A stretch of 64,000 nt of DNA from Brevibacillus laterosporus (GTDB lineage: Bacteria; Bacillota; Bacilli; Brevibacillales; Brevibacillaceae), in contig NZ_JAUKFY010000004.1 of assembly GCF_030489605.1 (NCBI RefSeq), positions 62,001 through 126,000 on the forward strand, read 5' to 3'. Of this stretch, positions 1-10,065 are shown piece by piece. How positions within the stretch are numbered: the first letter of the stretch is position 1; each line of letters begins with the position of its first letter. The position numbers were made by a program, and so were the translations under genes. A model generated the notes under the pieces. The model had not been told where the DNA came from. It did not search any database and saw only the letters and a program-made list of their open reading frames with translations.

Positions 1-1963
1 CGCTTTCGTCGATACATGCTGTTCGGGATTCAATCCAATGTCGCTTGCGATCAAAAGGATATACAGGCACGCTGATCCGTTTTCGACTTTCTTTCCTATA
101 GATTAGGTCCCAGTCAATAATCGCTCCTGACACATAAGCCTGACATAAGCTGACTAAGGCTTCAGAACTTGTCCGGTCTGTATCTAGGTATATCTCGGCC
201 GCTTCTTTTGCTTCTTGCGTAAATCCTTGAATTTCGCGTTCGCTAACTTTTCCTCTCGAAGGATCACTCTGCTGTTCGCGTACGATCTTATGGATTCCAT
301 AGAATAAGTTATGACCCACATATGATCTGGATTCGTTTGGATGAACTGCTGATAATACGGTAGTTGCTTGTTCTAACTGCTCCATCAATTCCTGTTTTGT
401 AGAAAATGTAAGAGCAAGACGGTGAGAATAATGCGAGCGGCCTCTATTAGCCGTATAACAAATATCAGATAGACTTTTATCTGATTTATCTGGCAAAAAA
501 CGGATATATTCTTGTACCAGCGCTTGAAGAGAGGTCACACTTTTGGCAGAAATGGCCAAAATCTCATTCCGCTGAGGCAAATAGTCTGCTACCTCACCCT
601 CCTGTACGGGTGCTTCCTCTAAGAGGATATGGCAATTCGTTCCACTTAATCCAAATGAACTAACGCCACAACGTAAAGGTTCTTCATTTGCTTCCCATGC
701 ACGCAAAGCGGTATTAACATATACCGGCGAATCCTCAAATGCAATCTGACGGTTCGGCATTTCAAAATGGAGAGTCGGTGGGATTTTCTTGTGCTTTAAT
801 GCTAAAACCGACTTGATAATCCCCGCTATGCCTGCTGCGGTTCCTAGATGACCAATGTTTGATTTAACAGAACCGATTGCACAAAATTGGCGTCGATCCG
901 TGAATGTACGAAATGCTTTTTGGATGGCCTCCACTTCGATAGGATCACCTAACGCCGTACCCGTACCATGCGCTTCCATATAAGAAATGGTTTCAGGTTC
1001 AATGCCTGCATCCTGCCAAGCAGCAAGAATTACTTCTTTTTGAGCCAGCACATTAGGTGCTGTCAGACCATTGGACGTACCATCATGATTAAGCGCACTT
1101 CCTTTAATCACCGCATAAATATGGTCGCGATCATGAATGGCTTGGTGCAGCGGTTTTAAGATAAGGGCGGCCACACCTTCTCCCACCCCTGTTCCATCCG
1201 AATTCCTATCGAAAGCTCGTGTACGTCGTGTTGATGATTCGATCCCCAGTTTTAATTCATTGTCTAACGGCATAAAATGCAGGCCTACACTGCCCGCAAT
1301 GGCCATATTGCATTCCCCGTTGCGGAGAGCTTGACAAGCGGTATGAATAGCCACCGCCGATGAGGAGCAAGTCGTATCAATTGCTAATGACGGGCCTCTC
1401 AAATCTAATAAATAAGCGATTCGGCTGGCAATAATCGGCGATAAATTGCCTGGTATAAACAGCGGGATCGATTCATGTTCCACTTCTTTTATCAACCCTT
1501 TGTAATCATGCAAAGCATCTCCACTGAAGCCCACGTATACGCCTGTCTTGCTGCCTTTGCATGTTTCACCACCGTAGCCCGCATCCTCAAGCGCATGCCA
1601 TGCTGTTTCCAAAAACAAACGCTGGCTTGGGCTCATATATGAGGCTTCTTTAGGTGAAAGTCGAAAAAATGCAGCATCAAATTTGTCGATTTCTTCTAAG
1701 AAGGCACCCTCATAATAAGTAGCTTCAGCAGCAGATTTAATCGTACGCAGATACGCTTTTGTATCGGCCTGCCTAGATTCAGGGAAAGAGCCAATACAAT
1801 CCTCTCCATTGCAGAGATTATCCCAAAAAGCCTCCAAATGAGGCGCCTTAGGAAATTGACCAGACATACCTATGATTGCGATAGATTTTTTATCAACAGC
1901 TTTAATGTCACTCTCATTTTCGTTGATTAAGCTATCTAGTTTAAATGAATGAAAATTAAGCAA
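1..1963 (-). CDS. Trans-AT type polyketide synthase, N-terminal KS part (cut by window start)
   Basis: The gene runs off the left edge, so only the first ~654 residues are visible. It opens with a ketosynthase domain (about residues 28-460): active-site Cys199 in TTCSSS, EAHGTGT with the first catalytic His, and a second His in SNIGHLG. A KS-associated linker follows, ending in the usual VPVYPFDRKRHW motif just before the edge. No acyltransferase is seen after the KS, consistent with supply by the separate AT at 30067-31323. The start is TTG at 1961-1963: it sits 10 nt after AGGAG and an in-frame TGA lies a few codons upstream. It follows an NRPS that ends in a truncated condensation domain, so this KS probably extends that NRPS-bound peptide with malonate. 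The downstream domains cannot be seen. Confidence 0.93.
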   Translation of the reverse strand, partial: MLNFHSFKLDSLINENESDIKAVDKKSIAIIGMSGQFPKAPHLEAFWDNLCNGEDCIGSFPESRQADTKAYLRTIKSAAEATYYEGAFLEEIDKFDAAFFRLSPKEASYMSPSQRLFLETAWHALEDAGYGGETCKGSKTGVYVGFSGDALHDYKGLIKEVEHESIPLFIPGNLSPIIASRIAYLLDLRGPSLAIDTTCSSSAVAIHTACQALRNGECNMAIAGSVGLHFMPLDNELKLGIESSTRRTRAFDRNSDGTGVGEGVAALILKPLHQAIHDRDHIYAVIKGSALNHDGTSNGLTAPNVLAQKEVILAAWQDAGIEPETISYMEAHGTGTALGDPIEVEAIQKAFRTFTDRRQFCAIGSVKSNIGHLGTAAGIAGIIKSVLALKHKKIPPTLHFEMPNRQIAFEDSPVYVNTALRAWEANEEPLRCGVSSFGLSGTNCHILLEEAPVQEGEVADYLPQRNEILAISAKSVTSLQALVQEYIRFLPDKSDKSLSDICYTANRGRSHYSHRLALTFSTKQELMEQLEQATTVLSAVHPNESRSYVGHNLFYGIHKIVREQQSDPSRGKVSEREIQGFTQEAKEAAEIYLDTDRTSSEALVSLCQAYVSGAIIDWDLIYRKESRKRISVPVYPFDRKRHWIESRTACIDES

Positions 1964-2000
1964 AGAGGTCTCACTCCTACTTCTTCAGGTTACAAGAACT

Positions 2001-2044
2001 GTTGCCTGATCACTCGATAGATGAAACCGATTGAATCAGGCAAC
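2001..2044 (-). promoter_or_regulatory. Intercistronic hairpin between NRPS and PKS genes
   Basis: A perfect 10-bp stem (GTTGCCTGAT / ATCAGGCAAC) encloses a 24-nt loop in the 113-bp gap between the NRPS stop and the PKS start. No real U-run follows on the transcribed strand, so it is more likely an mRNA-stabilising or attenuating element than a full terminator. Confidence 0.4.
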
Positions 2045-2076
2045 AATCTTTTTGAAAATACCGATCCTGTCGAAAG

Positions 2077-5000
2077 TTAATAATTTTCTAAGATCATTGC
2101 AAGGAGTTTCATATAAGCATGAAGTAATTCTTTCATTTTTTCACTTCTAAGCCTTTGAGGCTGATAGTCGAGACGGAAGTTTATCTGGTTGTTGCCTGGC
2201 TCGACTTCAAGCAGGATATCAAATATGTCATTTATCTCACTGCGTTTCGTTGCAAGTCCTTTTCGGTAAAGCAACGGAGTAACAGTAAATGGTTCCTTGG
2301 ACATAACAAGTCCAGAAAGCCTGTCTGCCTCATATACCTTGATATCCTCTTCCGCATTTTGCTTCTGATGAACATAGCGGAACAACTCAGAAAAATTAGT
2401 CATTGAGCTTACATCCACATCTAGTGACATAAACTGATTAGGAGCTTGCATCAGTAGCTGAACAGACAATTGCTCGGACCCACTTATTTGCGATAGCAAA
2501 AATGCATAAGCAGCGACAAATACATCATCTATGTTCACTTGTTCTACTTCCGCCAATCGCTGTAATTTCAGCACAGTGGCGGATGTTAATTCTGCTTCAA
2601 ATATAGAACCCGGCTCGCTCATCTGATTACTAGCAAAATAATCTCGCCCCATAGAGATGCTTGGTAGTGTAAAGGCTCTGGCTTGCTCCTTATCCCCATG
2701 CATAATTAGACTCGCGATCTTACTAATCGATGGATAAGTGAACATATCGGTAACCGTCACATGATTTGGATACTTTTCATCCACACGGCTGTGCATCCGC
2801 ACCAATAATAAAGAATTTCCACCTAGGTCAAAGAAATTGTCGTGAACACCAAAGCCAGTGACTCCAAGCAATTCTTCCCAAATAGAAAGCAGCACTTCCT
2901 CTATCTCATTTGAGGCAGCGACAAATGCCGTACCTGTAGAAAGTCTGGATGTCGTATTTTCAAGTGCCCTACGATCAGCCTTACCGCTTGGTGTAAGTGG
3001 CATCTTCTCTATTTGAACAAAATGTGCCGGAACCATATATTCTGGCAGTGCTTCTTTTACAAACTCACGCAGAGGAGCAACCGAAAGCTCGGCTTGAGCG
3101 ACAATGTAGGCAATCAATATTTTGTTGCCAAACGTATCCTCGCTACTAAGAACGATCGCTTCCGTAATCTCATCATGGCTTTGTAATTGTTGCTCAATCT
3201 CCCCTAATTCAATTCGATATCCTCTAATTTTTACCTGATGATCAGATCTACCCAAATATTCAAGCGTTCCGTCCTCACACCATCTTGCTATGTCACCTGT
3301 ACGATACATGCGAACAGTGCTGTCAGCATGAAACGGATCGGACACAAACTTTTCAGAGGTTAGCTTAGGCTGGTTCAAGTAACCTCTTGCTACACCATCC
3401 CCCGCTATACACAATTCTCCTTGGACGCCAAGGGGGACTAGCTTGTTATGTTTGTCTACAACATAAATACTAGTATTTCCGATTGGCTGTCCGATGGTTA
3501 CTGTGTCTTTATTGGTCAAATCAGCAATCGCCGAGTAAACCGTCGTCTCAGTAGGCCCGTACAAATTGAACAGCTTGGCCCCTGTGATGGCTTGCAGTCC
3601 GTTTAATTGAACAGTTGAAAAAGCTTCTCCGCCAATCATAATGACCTCAAGCAAGTGTAAGCTGTGATGACATTCCTTATCATTCATCAGAAGCTGAAGA
3701 CGTGATGGGGTGACCTGTATCATGCTTGCCTCTTTGTTGATAATTAACCTGCTCAAGCGTTTAGGGTCACGTTGCTCACCTTCCGTAGCGATAACAACAG
3801 TAACTCCCTTTAACAATGGGACAAAGGTCTCAAGCACTAGCACATCAAAGCTAATATTCGTAACAGAGACAAGTCTTTTTCCCTCTTGGAACGGCATGAT
3901 TTTCACAGCAGCTTCTATAAAATTATGAACTCCCCGATGCTCAATCATTACCCCCTTCGGCTTCCCGGTTGAACCGGAAGTAAAGCAAACGTAACAAAGC
4001 GAATTAGCGTCTATTGGAGTATTGATTGCTTCTGTAGATTGATTATTTATCATAGAAGCACCATGTTGTTGCCTGCGTTGAATGCTCATACTCTTTTTCG
4101 TCAAAGAATTCTCTGATAGACATGCCTTATCAATCGTAAATAAGGCGTCATATCGATATCGAGTTAACTCATTTTCGATGGTGTGTTCTTTTTGAGAAAA
4201 AGTCACATGTGTAACCTCGTCATGCTTTGATAGCCAATCCTCTAGGAAAGAACGCGAGATAAACAATTCGGTTGTAAATTCAGTTTTTGTACGATGCTGA
4301 TCATCTCGAATCTGTGTTCTCTTATGCTCCGTTAATGACCGTATCATCTCTTCCTTCAACGACAAATCCATAATGTCGCCAACAAATAAAATCCCATTTT
4401 TCGCCATCAGTTCTAGCGCTTTTGCTAGGACAAAGCGTAAATAATTATGATTAGGGAAATATTGAATGACACTATTTAAAATCACTACATCAAAATCGCG
4501 TTCATCCAATTGGTCAATTTCGTGAGCAGGCAAAGTGGCAAGCTTCATGTTCGAAACACCTTCACGTAGCATTCTTTGCCTATTTTTCTCAATAATGACA
4601 TCAGATAAGTCCGTACCATAATAAGAACCAACATATGGAGCAAGCTCAAACATTGTTAAACCTGATGAGCATCCAATTTCCAAAACTCGCGTCTGAGAAT
4701 TTAGATAAGGTTTTAGCTTATGCAGCACGTTTTTGCTATACTCACTCATTTCCTCTAAAGAGAAGGGCTGTCCTGTATAGCTACTTACCCAGCCGCCAAT
4801 CGAAATCTCATCATTTCCAACTGAACCGATATGATTCCATAATTTCTGATCAATCAGCTCGTTCGTTTGACTGGAGTCTATGGAAGTAATTTCGTCTTTG
4901 TCAAGACAAACAAAGGTATCTAAAGTTGGACATTCCCATTGCAACGCATTAAGCTGATGGATAAAACGCGAAGTTGATAGGACAACACTTATGTTTGCTT

Positions 5001-8000
5001 CATTTACGATTACCTTTACTCGTTCATCGGGTAATACGGGATCAATTGGTACATAAGCGGCTCCTGCCTTTAGAATTCCAAGCATTGCAATTAAGATGAA
5101 TTCAGACCGTTCAATCAGGATTCCAATTAATTGATTCGGTTGTACCCGATGATGCTCAAGCAAATAATGAGCGATTTGGTTAGCCCTCTCATCTAATTCC
5201 TGATACGTTAACGATCGTTCTTCACACATGAGAGCGACCTGATTAGGCGTTAGCTTTACACGTTCAGCAAATAATTGATGAATCGTTTTATCCTTGTCAT
5301 AGAACATTGCCGTATCATTAAATTCAGCGAGAAGCTGATTTTTTTCTTCAGGCAATAATAATTCTAGACTTTCAAGCGTCAAATCAGGATTCTTCGTAAC
5401 CATTTGTACTAAATGGATAAAATGTTTTAATAGCTGCTCTGCCGTTCTTTTCAGAAACAAATCTTTGCAGTATTCAAGACAGAAATGATATCGTCCTTCC
5501 CTTATTTTTGCTTCAAGGGTTAGGTCAAATTTAGATGTTTTATTTGGAAACTCCAATTGGCTAATGGAAATATCCTCTAATGTCAGCTCTTTGCTGTCCA
5601 TATTCTGTAAAATAAACATGGTATCAAACACAGGGTTTCTGTCTACATTCCGTTCAACATCCAGCTTTTGGACCAATTCCTCAAACGGATACTCTTGGTG
5701 CTCATATGCTAGCAATACGTTTTGTTTCACTCTTCCAAGAAAGGAAACGAAGCTATCCTCTTGATTCGCACGATTACGAATCGGCAACGTATTTACAAAC
5801 ATCCCCATTACGTTTTGTAAATCAGCATGTGTTCTTCCTGCAATTGGCGATCCAATCACGTGATCATTTTGTCCTGAATATGTAGCCAGTAAGAAATGAT
5901 ATGCTGCAAGAAGCACCATAAATGGTGTCACGTTGTTTTCGAAAGCAAATTGATTTATCGCGGCAGTCCCCTCTTTATTTAACCCCATCCATACGGAATC
6001 TCCACGAAAGCTTTTTAATGGAGGACGGGCAAAATCGGTCGGAAGATGCAAGATTGGAATTTCATCAGCAAATTGTGACAGCCAATATTGCTCTTTTTTA
6101 GCCCATTCCTCTGAGGCTACCTGTGAATTGTGCCAAACCGTGTAATCTTTATACTGAATGGTCAATTCAGGTAATGACTTGCCTGCATATAAGCTCATGA
6201 ACTCTTCGATGAATAACTCAAGAGTTGAACCGTCTGAAATGATGTGATGCATGTCAAACAAGAGTAGATATTCTTCCTTCTCTATATGTACTAGCTTGAC
6301 TCTTAAGAGTGGGGCTTGTTGTAAATCAAACGGCTGCACAAAGTCTTCTGCTATTTGTGCGATCAATTCAGACTGATCTATTTCTCCATCCATATTCTCC
6401 CGCAATGAGTGTTCGGATATGGAAAAATGAACCTTCGAATGAATCCGTTGAACAACCTCATTATTTATAAAATGAAAGGATGTTCGTAAAGCCTCATGGC
6501 GATCAATTAATTGATGAAATGCTTTTTCCATTCGGTTACGATCTACATTGCCTTTTAGTGTGATCATTCCTGGCATATTATAGGTTGTTGATCCCTGTTC
6601 CATTTTATCTAACACAAACAATCTCTTCTGTGCAGAGGAAATCGGATAATAATCCTGTACAGGTGCTTTTTCAATTTGCCCGTATTCTATAGATGCTTCC
6701 CTTTCTACCAATGACGCTAATGCTGCAATGGTTGGCGTTTGAAATACTGCTCGCAGCGAAAGCTGTTTGTTAGAGACTTTTCGTAATTTCGAGACAAATT
6801 GGGATGCTCTAAGAGAATGCCCCCCCAGTTCAAAAAAATTATCGTGAATTCCTATTTTTTCTACCTGTAAAATTTCACTCCAGATTTGCACCATTTTGCT
6901 TTCTAGCTCTGTACGAGGCGCTGCGTATTCTACTCCCGTGTGGATGCTAATCCCCTCTGGAGCAGGGAGAGACTTACGGTCGATTTTTCCATTTGGTGAA
7001 TGAGGTAATTTATCCAACTGCATAAAATAAGAGGGAACCATGTAATTAGGAAGCTCAGACGACAAGCTTATTTTTAGTTCATTTACCGTTAATTGTTTAT
7101 CCGCCACAAAATAAGCGCACAAATGCTTAGTCCCGTCTTGATCTTCCCGCGCGATTACGACAGCTTCCCGCACTTCTTTTATCTTTACAAGCTGCGCTTC
7201 TACTTCTCCAAGCTCAATGCGATAGCCTCGAATTTTAACTTGATGATCGATTCTCCCCAAACATTCGACGGTCCCATCTGGGAGCCATTTTGCCAAATCA
7301 CCTGTTTTATGCATCAGGCTTCCCGGCACAAATGGATTTTCTACAAACTTTTTAGCTGTTAATTCCGGAAGGTTCCAATAGCCCTTTGCCAGTCCTTCAC
7401 CCGCAATGCATAGCTCGCCTGCCGCACCTATTGGTTGAAGCTGATTTTGAGCACTTAAAACATAGAAGTATTTATTCATGAGCGGCTTACCGACTGTGAT
7501 AGCCTCACCAGTCTTTATTTCTGCAACAGATGACCAAACAGTGGTTTCCGTAGGACCGTACATATTATACAATCGTGCCCCAGTGTAGGTGCGCAAGGTT
7601 TGCAGCAATGAAACAGGTGGGGCTTCTCCCCCCAGCATAATCTCACGAACTCCCTCTAAGCATTTGACACGCTCTGTGCCATGCATGGAAGACAATAACA
7701 TTTGCATACGAGGAGGTGTCATTTGAAGCATATCAATTTTCTCTTTCCAAATGATTTCACTCAATGCACTCGGATCAGCCTGTTGAGCTTCACTAGCTAT
7801 GACAACTCTTACTCCTTTACTTAGCGAAAGGAACGTCTCCAAAATGAATGGATCAAATGAAATTGTCGTGATAGAAAGGATAGACTTCCCTGGGGAAAAA
7901 TCAATCCGATCTGTAATCCCATCCACCTGATTGATAACTGACTGATGAGCAATCATAACCCCTTTAGGTCTGCCTGTTGAACCTGATGTGTACATAACAT

Positions 8001-9855
8001 AGGCTAAATCAGAAGGGGTACTAATCGGTTCAAGATTGGTTGTGAGATCCTGATAGGAAGATTCGTCATCCAGAACGAGACATTTTCCAGCAAAGGTGAT
8101 TCTCTCTTGTAAATGACTATGTACCACTGCCAGTTTGGCACCCGTATCCTCTAGCATGTAGCGTATGCGCTCTTCTGGATACCCTGGATCAATCGGAACG
8201 TAGGCCCCTCCAGCCTTCAAGATTCCTAGCAGTCCGACCATCATGTCCAAGGAACGCTCGGCCAAAATACCAACCAGTTGATCAGGACCTACTCCTTCTG
8301 CCCGCAGAGTATGTGCCAATTGGTTTGCTCGATTATTTAACTCCCGGTATGTAAGGTGCGTTCCTTCATAGACGATAGCTACCTGATCTGGGGTACGCTC
8401 AACCTGACTCTCAAACAACTGGTGAATGGTTTGCTCCTGCAGATTCTCTACTGTTGTATCGTTGAACTTCTCAAGGATCAACGTTTTCTCCTGAGGAGTC
8501 ATCATCTCAACCGAGAAGAGTTTTGCATTTGGGTCGTTTAATACCCCTTCTGTCATTTGTAGCACATGCCCAGCGATACGCTCGATGGTAGATTCGTCAA
8601 AGCGATTGTGGTGATAAGTAATTCGTAATTCTACATCCTCTTTCATGACGATTTCCAAGCAAAGCGGATAGTTGGTTAATTCGTTCATTTCATAGGACCG
8701 TACTGACAAATCGGAAAATTTGTTCATCAGACTAAAATCCATTGGGTAGTTCTGAACGATTATAATAGAATCAAATATCGACTCCTGATTATCCAGTTGG
8801 GTCCATTTTTTAACATCAACAAGTGGAATTGCTTCAAAAGCTTCTCGTGCTTTCACTTGTTGGTGAACCATTTGCAGCAGATCGGTAATTGTCTCGTCTG
8901 AACGGTTTTTTACACGGAACGGTAGTGTATTGATAAAGAGACCCACCATTTGATCGATCCCTTTAATCGGCGCTGTACGTCCCGAACTCGTTACGCCAAA
9001 CACAACGTCCTGATTATTATTGTAGCGTTGCAACACCATTCCCCAAACGGTATAAAAAAAGGTAGCAATCGTAATATTCCGCTCTTTGACAAATGCTTTT
9101 AAACGTTTGGTCAAGCCTTGTGTGAAACCGTATGTATAGCTTTTCCCCTGTTTCATAGCTTCATGACTATATTCTTTACGGGCAAGTATGTCTGATTTTG
9201 TGTCGAATCCATCAAGCAGGTTTTTCCAAAATAAAGGAACTTCTTCCTTCTTCTGCTGAGATTGACTCCATTTGATAAAATCTTTAAATTTACTTTTCTC
9301 TTTTACCGTATGTTCCTGTCCCGCTTTAAGATTATGATAAGCTTGAAAAAATTCATTCAGTAAAACACCATTGCTCCAGCCATCATACAAAATATGATGA
9401 TTCGTAATAATCATTTCATATTGATTGTCCGTCAATTTGCATAAAGTAACACGGAACGGCTCAATATGCAGATGCAAAGGTTCCTGGAGGTCTTGTTGCT
9501 TTACGCTTGCAAGCTTCTCCATTTTTTGTTCTGCAGGTACTGTTGACAGGTCAATCTGTCTAAAAGAAACAGGCTTGTCCTTTAAAATGATCTGCACTGG
9601 TTTTTCCAAATTTTCCCACCGATAAATTGTGCGCAGCATCTCATTCCGTTGGGCCATGTAATCCCAAGCTTGTTTCATTAGCTCTGGTTGAACACTGCCT
9701 TCCAAATTCAGCGACAACTGTTCATAATACTCTCTACTTTCAAGATTATATAAATAGTAAAATAATATCCCTTCTTGAGAAGGCGTTAATCCCAAAATTT
9801 CTTCGACGTTCGATTTGTCAATCTTCATTGTTTCCCCCATATACATCCACTCCAT
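2077..9855 (-). CDS. Two-module NRPS with a methyltransferase inside the second A domain: C-A-T-C-A(MT)-T-truncated C
   Basis: About 2592 residues. Order: C1 (22-440, HHILYDG at 153-159); A1 (480-960, YTSGSTG near 622, NGKIDRK near 955); T1 (LGGHS near 1008); C2 (1055-1490, first His 1203 in HHIISDG); A2 (1520-2290) interrupted between core motifs a2 (YVPID near 1600) and a3 (FTSGSTG near 1957) by an SAM methyltransferase (VLEIGCSSG at 1724-1732, then NSVIQYFP); T2 (LGGNS near 2342); and a C-terminal ~220-residue remnant resembling only the C-terminal half of a C domain, without HHxxxDG. By alignment to GrsA by eye the A1 pocket reads D-P-L-Q-M-G-M-V-W and A2 D-V-L-Q-M-G-L-V-Y, both near the small-residue/glycine class. 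The methyltransferase resembles NRPS N-methyltransferases. An alternative start is the ATG at 9828, nine codons in, after GGGGGA. No epimerase or thioesterase is present. Confidence 0.95.
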   Translation of the reverse strand: MEWMYMGETMKIDKSNVEEILGLTPSQEGILFYYLYNLESREYYEQLSLNLEGSVQPELMKQAWDYMAQRNEMLRTIYRWENLEKPVQIILKDKPVSFRQIDLSTVPAEQKMEKLASVKQQDLQEPLHLHIEPFRVTLCKLTDNQYEMIITNHHILYDGWSNGVLLNEFFQAYHNLKAGQEHTVKEKSKFKDFIKWSQSQQKKEEVPLFWKNLLDGFDTKSDILARKEYSHEAMKQGKSYTYGFTQGLTKRLKAFVKERNITIATFFYTVWGMVLQRYNNNQDVVFGVTSSGRTAPIKGIDQMVGLFINTLPFRVKNRSDETITDLLQMVHQQVKAREAFEAIPLVDVKKWTQLDNQESIFDSIIIVQNYPMDFSLMNKFSDLSVRSYEMNELTNYPLCLEIVMKEDVELRITYHHNRFDESTIERIAGHVLQMTEGVLNDPNAKLFSVEMMTPQEKTLILEKFNDTTVENLQEQTIHQLFESQVERTPDQVAIVYEGTHLTYRELNNRANQLAHTLRAEGVGPDQLVGILAERSLDMMVGLLGILKAGGAYVPIDPGYPEERIRYMLEDTGAKLAVVHSHLQERITFAGKCLVLDDESSYQDLTTNLEPISTPSDLAYVMYTSGSTGRPKGVMIAHQSVINQVDGITDRIDFSPGKSILSITTISFDPFILETFLSLSKGVRVVIASEAQQADPSALSEIIWKEKIDMLQMTPPRMQMLLSSMHGTERVKCLEGVREIMLGGEAPPVSLLQTLRTYTGARLYNMYGPTETTVWSSVAEIKTGEAITVGKPLMNKYFYVLSAQNQLQPIGAAGELCIAGEGLAKGYWNLPELTAKKFVENPFVPGSLMHKTGDLAKWLPDGTVECLGRIDHQVKIRGYRIELGEVEAQLVKIKEVREAVVIAREDQDGTKHLCAYFVADKQLTVNELKISLSSELPNYMVPSYFMQLDKLPHSPNGKIDRKSLPAPEGISIHTGVEYAAPRTELESKMVQIWSEILQVEKIGIHDNFFELGGHSLRASQFVSKLRKVSNKQLSLRAVFQTPTIAALASLVEREASIEYGQIEKAPVQDYYPISSAQKRLFVLDKMEQGSTTYNMPGMITLKGNVDRNRMEKAFHQLIDRHEALRTSFHFINNEVVQRIHSKVHFSISEHSLRENMDGEIDQSELIAQIAEDFVQPFDLQQAPLLRVKLVHIEKEEYLLLFDMHHIISDGSTLELFIEEFMSLYAGKSLPELTIQYKDYTVWHNSQVASEEWAKKEQYWLSQFADEIPILHLPTDFARPPLKSFRGDSVWMGLNKEGTAAINQFAFENNVTPFMVLLAAYHFLLATYSGQNDHVIGSPIAGRTHADLQNVMGMFVNTLPIRNRANQEDSFVSFLGRVKQNVLLAYEHQEYPFEELVQKLDVERNVDRNPVFDTMFILQNMDSKELTLEDISISQLEFPNKTSKFDLTLEAKIREGRYHFCLEYCKDLFLKRTAEQLLKHFIHLVQMVTKNPDLTLESLELLLPEEKNQLLAEFNDTAMFYDKDKTIHQLFAERVKLTPNQVALMCEERSLTYQELDERANQIAHYLLEHHRVQPNQLIGILIERSEFILIAMLGILKAGAAYVPIDPVLPDERVKVIVNEANISVVLSTSRFIHQLNALQWECPTLDTFVCLDKDEITSIDSSQTNELIDQKLWNHIGSVGNDEISIGGWVSSYTGQPFSLEEMSEYSKNVLHKLKPYLNSQTRVLEIGCSSGLTMFELAPYVGSYYGTDLSDVIIEKNRQRMLREGVSNMKLATLPAHEIDQLDERDFDVVILNSVIQYFPNHNYLRFVLAKALELMAKNGILFVGDIMDLSLKEEMIRSLTEHKRTQIRDDQHRTKTEFTTELFISRSFLEDWLSKHDEVTHVTFSQKEHTIENELTRYRYDALFTIDKACLSENSLTKKSMSIQRRQQHGASMINNQSTEAINTPIDANSLCYVCFTSGSTGKPKGVMIEHRGVHNFIEAAVKIMPFQEGKRLVSVTNISFDVLVLETFVPLLKGVTVVIATEGEQRDPKRLSRLIINKEASMIQVTPSRLQLLMNDKECHHSLHLLEVIMIGGEAFSTVQLNGLQAITGAKLFNLYGPTETTVYSAIADLTNKDTVTIGQPIGNTSIYVVDKHNKLVPLGVQGELCIAGDGVARGYLNQPKLTSEKFVSDPFHADSTVRMYRTGDIARWCEDGTLEYLGRSDHQVKIRGYRIELGEIEQQLQSHDEITEAIVLSSEDTFGNKILIAYIVAQAELSVAPLREFVKEALPEYMVPAHFVQIEKMPLTPSGKADRRALENTTSRLSTGTAFVAASNEIEEVLLSIWEELLGVTGFGVHDNFFDLGGNSLLLVRMHSRVDEKYPNHVTVTDMFTYPSISKIASLIMHGDKEQARAFTLPSISMGRDYFASNQMSEPGSIFEAELTSATVLKLQRLAEVEQVNIDDVFVAAYAFLLSQISGSEQLSVQLLMQAPNQFMSLDVDVSSMTNFSELFRYVHQKQNAEEDIKVYEADRLSGLVMSKEPFTVTPLLYRKGLATKRSEINDIFDILLEVEPGNNQINFRLDYQPQRLRSEKMKELLHAYMKLLAMILENY

Positions 9856-10017
9856 TTGTACTCTTGTCGGCCTTCTATTCAGTCAAAAAACGCACTTATA
9901 AAAACACAGAAGTTGATGAAAAAGAAAAATTTTACATACGCCAGAAAATTCCATGACTTAACAATATCATACAATTAAAAAGATTTCACTAATACTATAA
10001 TAAAATAAGGAAGAGAG

Positions 10018-10049
10018 GTAAGACCGTGGTTTTTATCCCAAGGTCTTAC
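10018..10049 (-). terminator. Probable terminator after the upstream NRPS gene
   Basis: GTAAGACC pairs with GGTCTTAC, and the stem extends by TGG/CCA across one mismatch. It lies just after the NRPS stop (10066) on the transcribed strand. The following sequence is pyrimidine-rich (CTCTCTTCCTTATTTT) but not a pure U-run, so termination may be partial. The rest of the 9856-10065 gap is AT-rich and could hold a promoter for the next NRPS; no clear -35/-10 pair stands out. Confidence 0.5.
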
Positions 10050-10065
10050 TTCTAAGCCATTTTAT

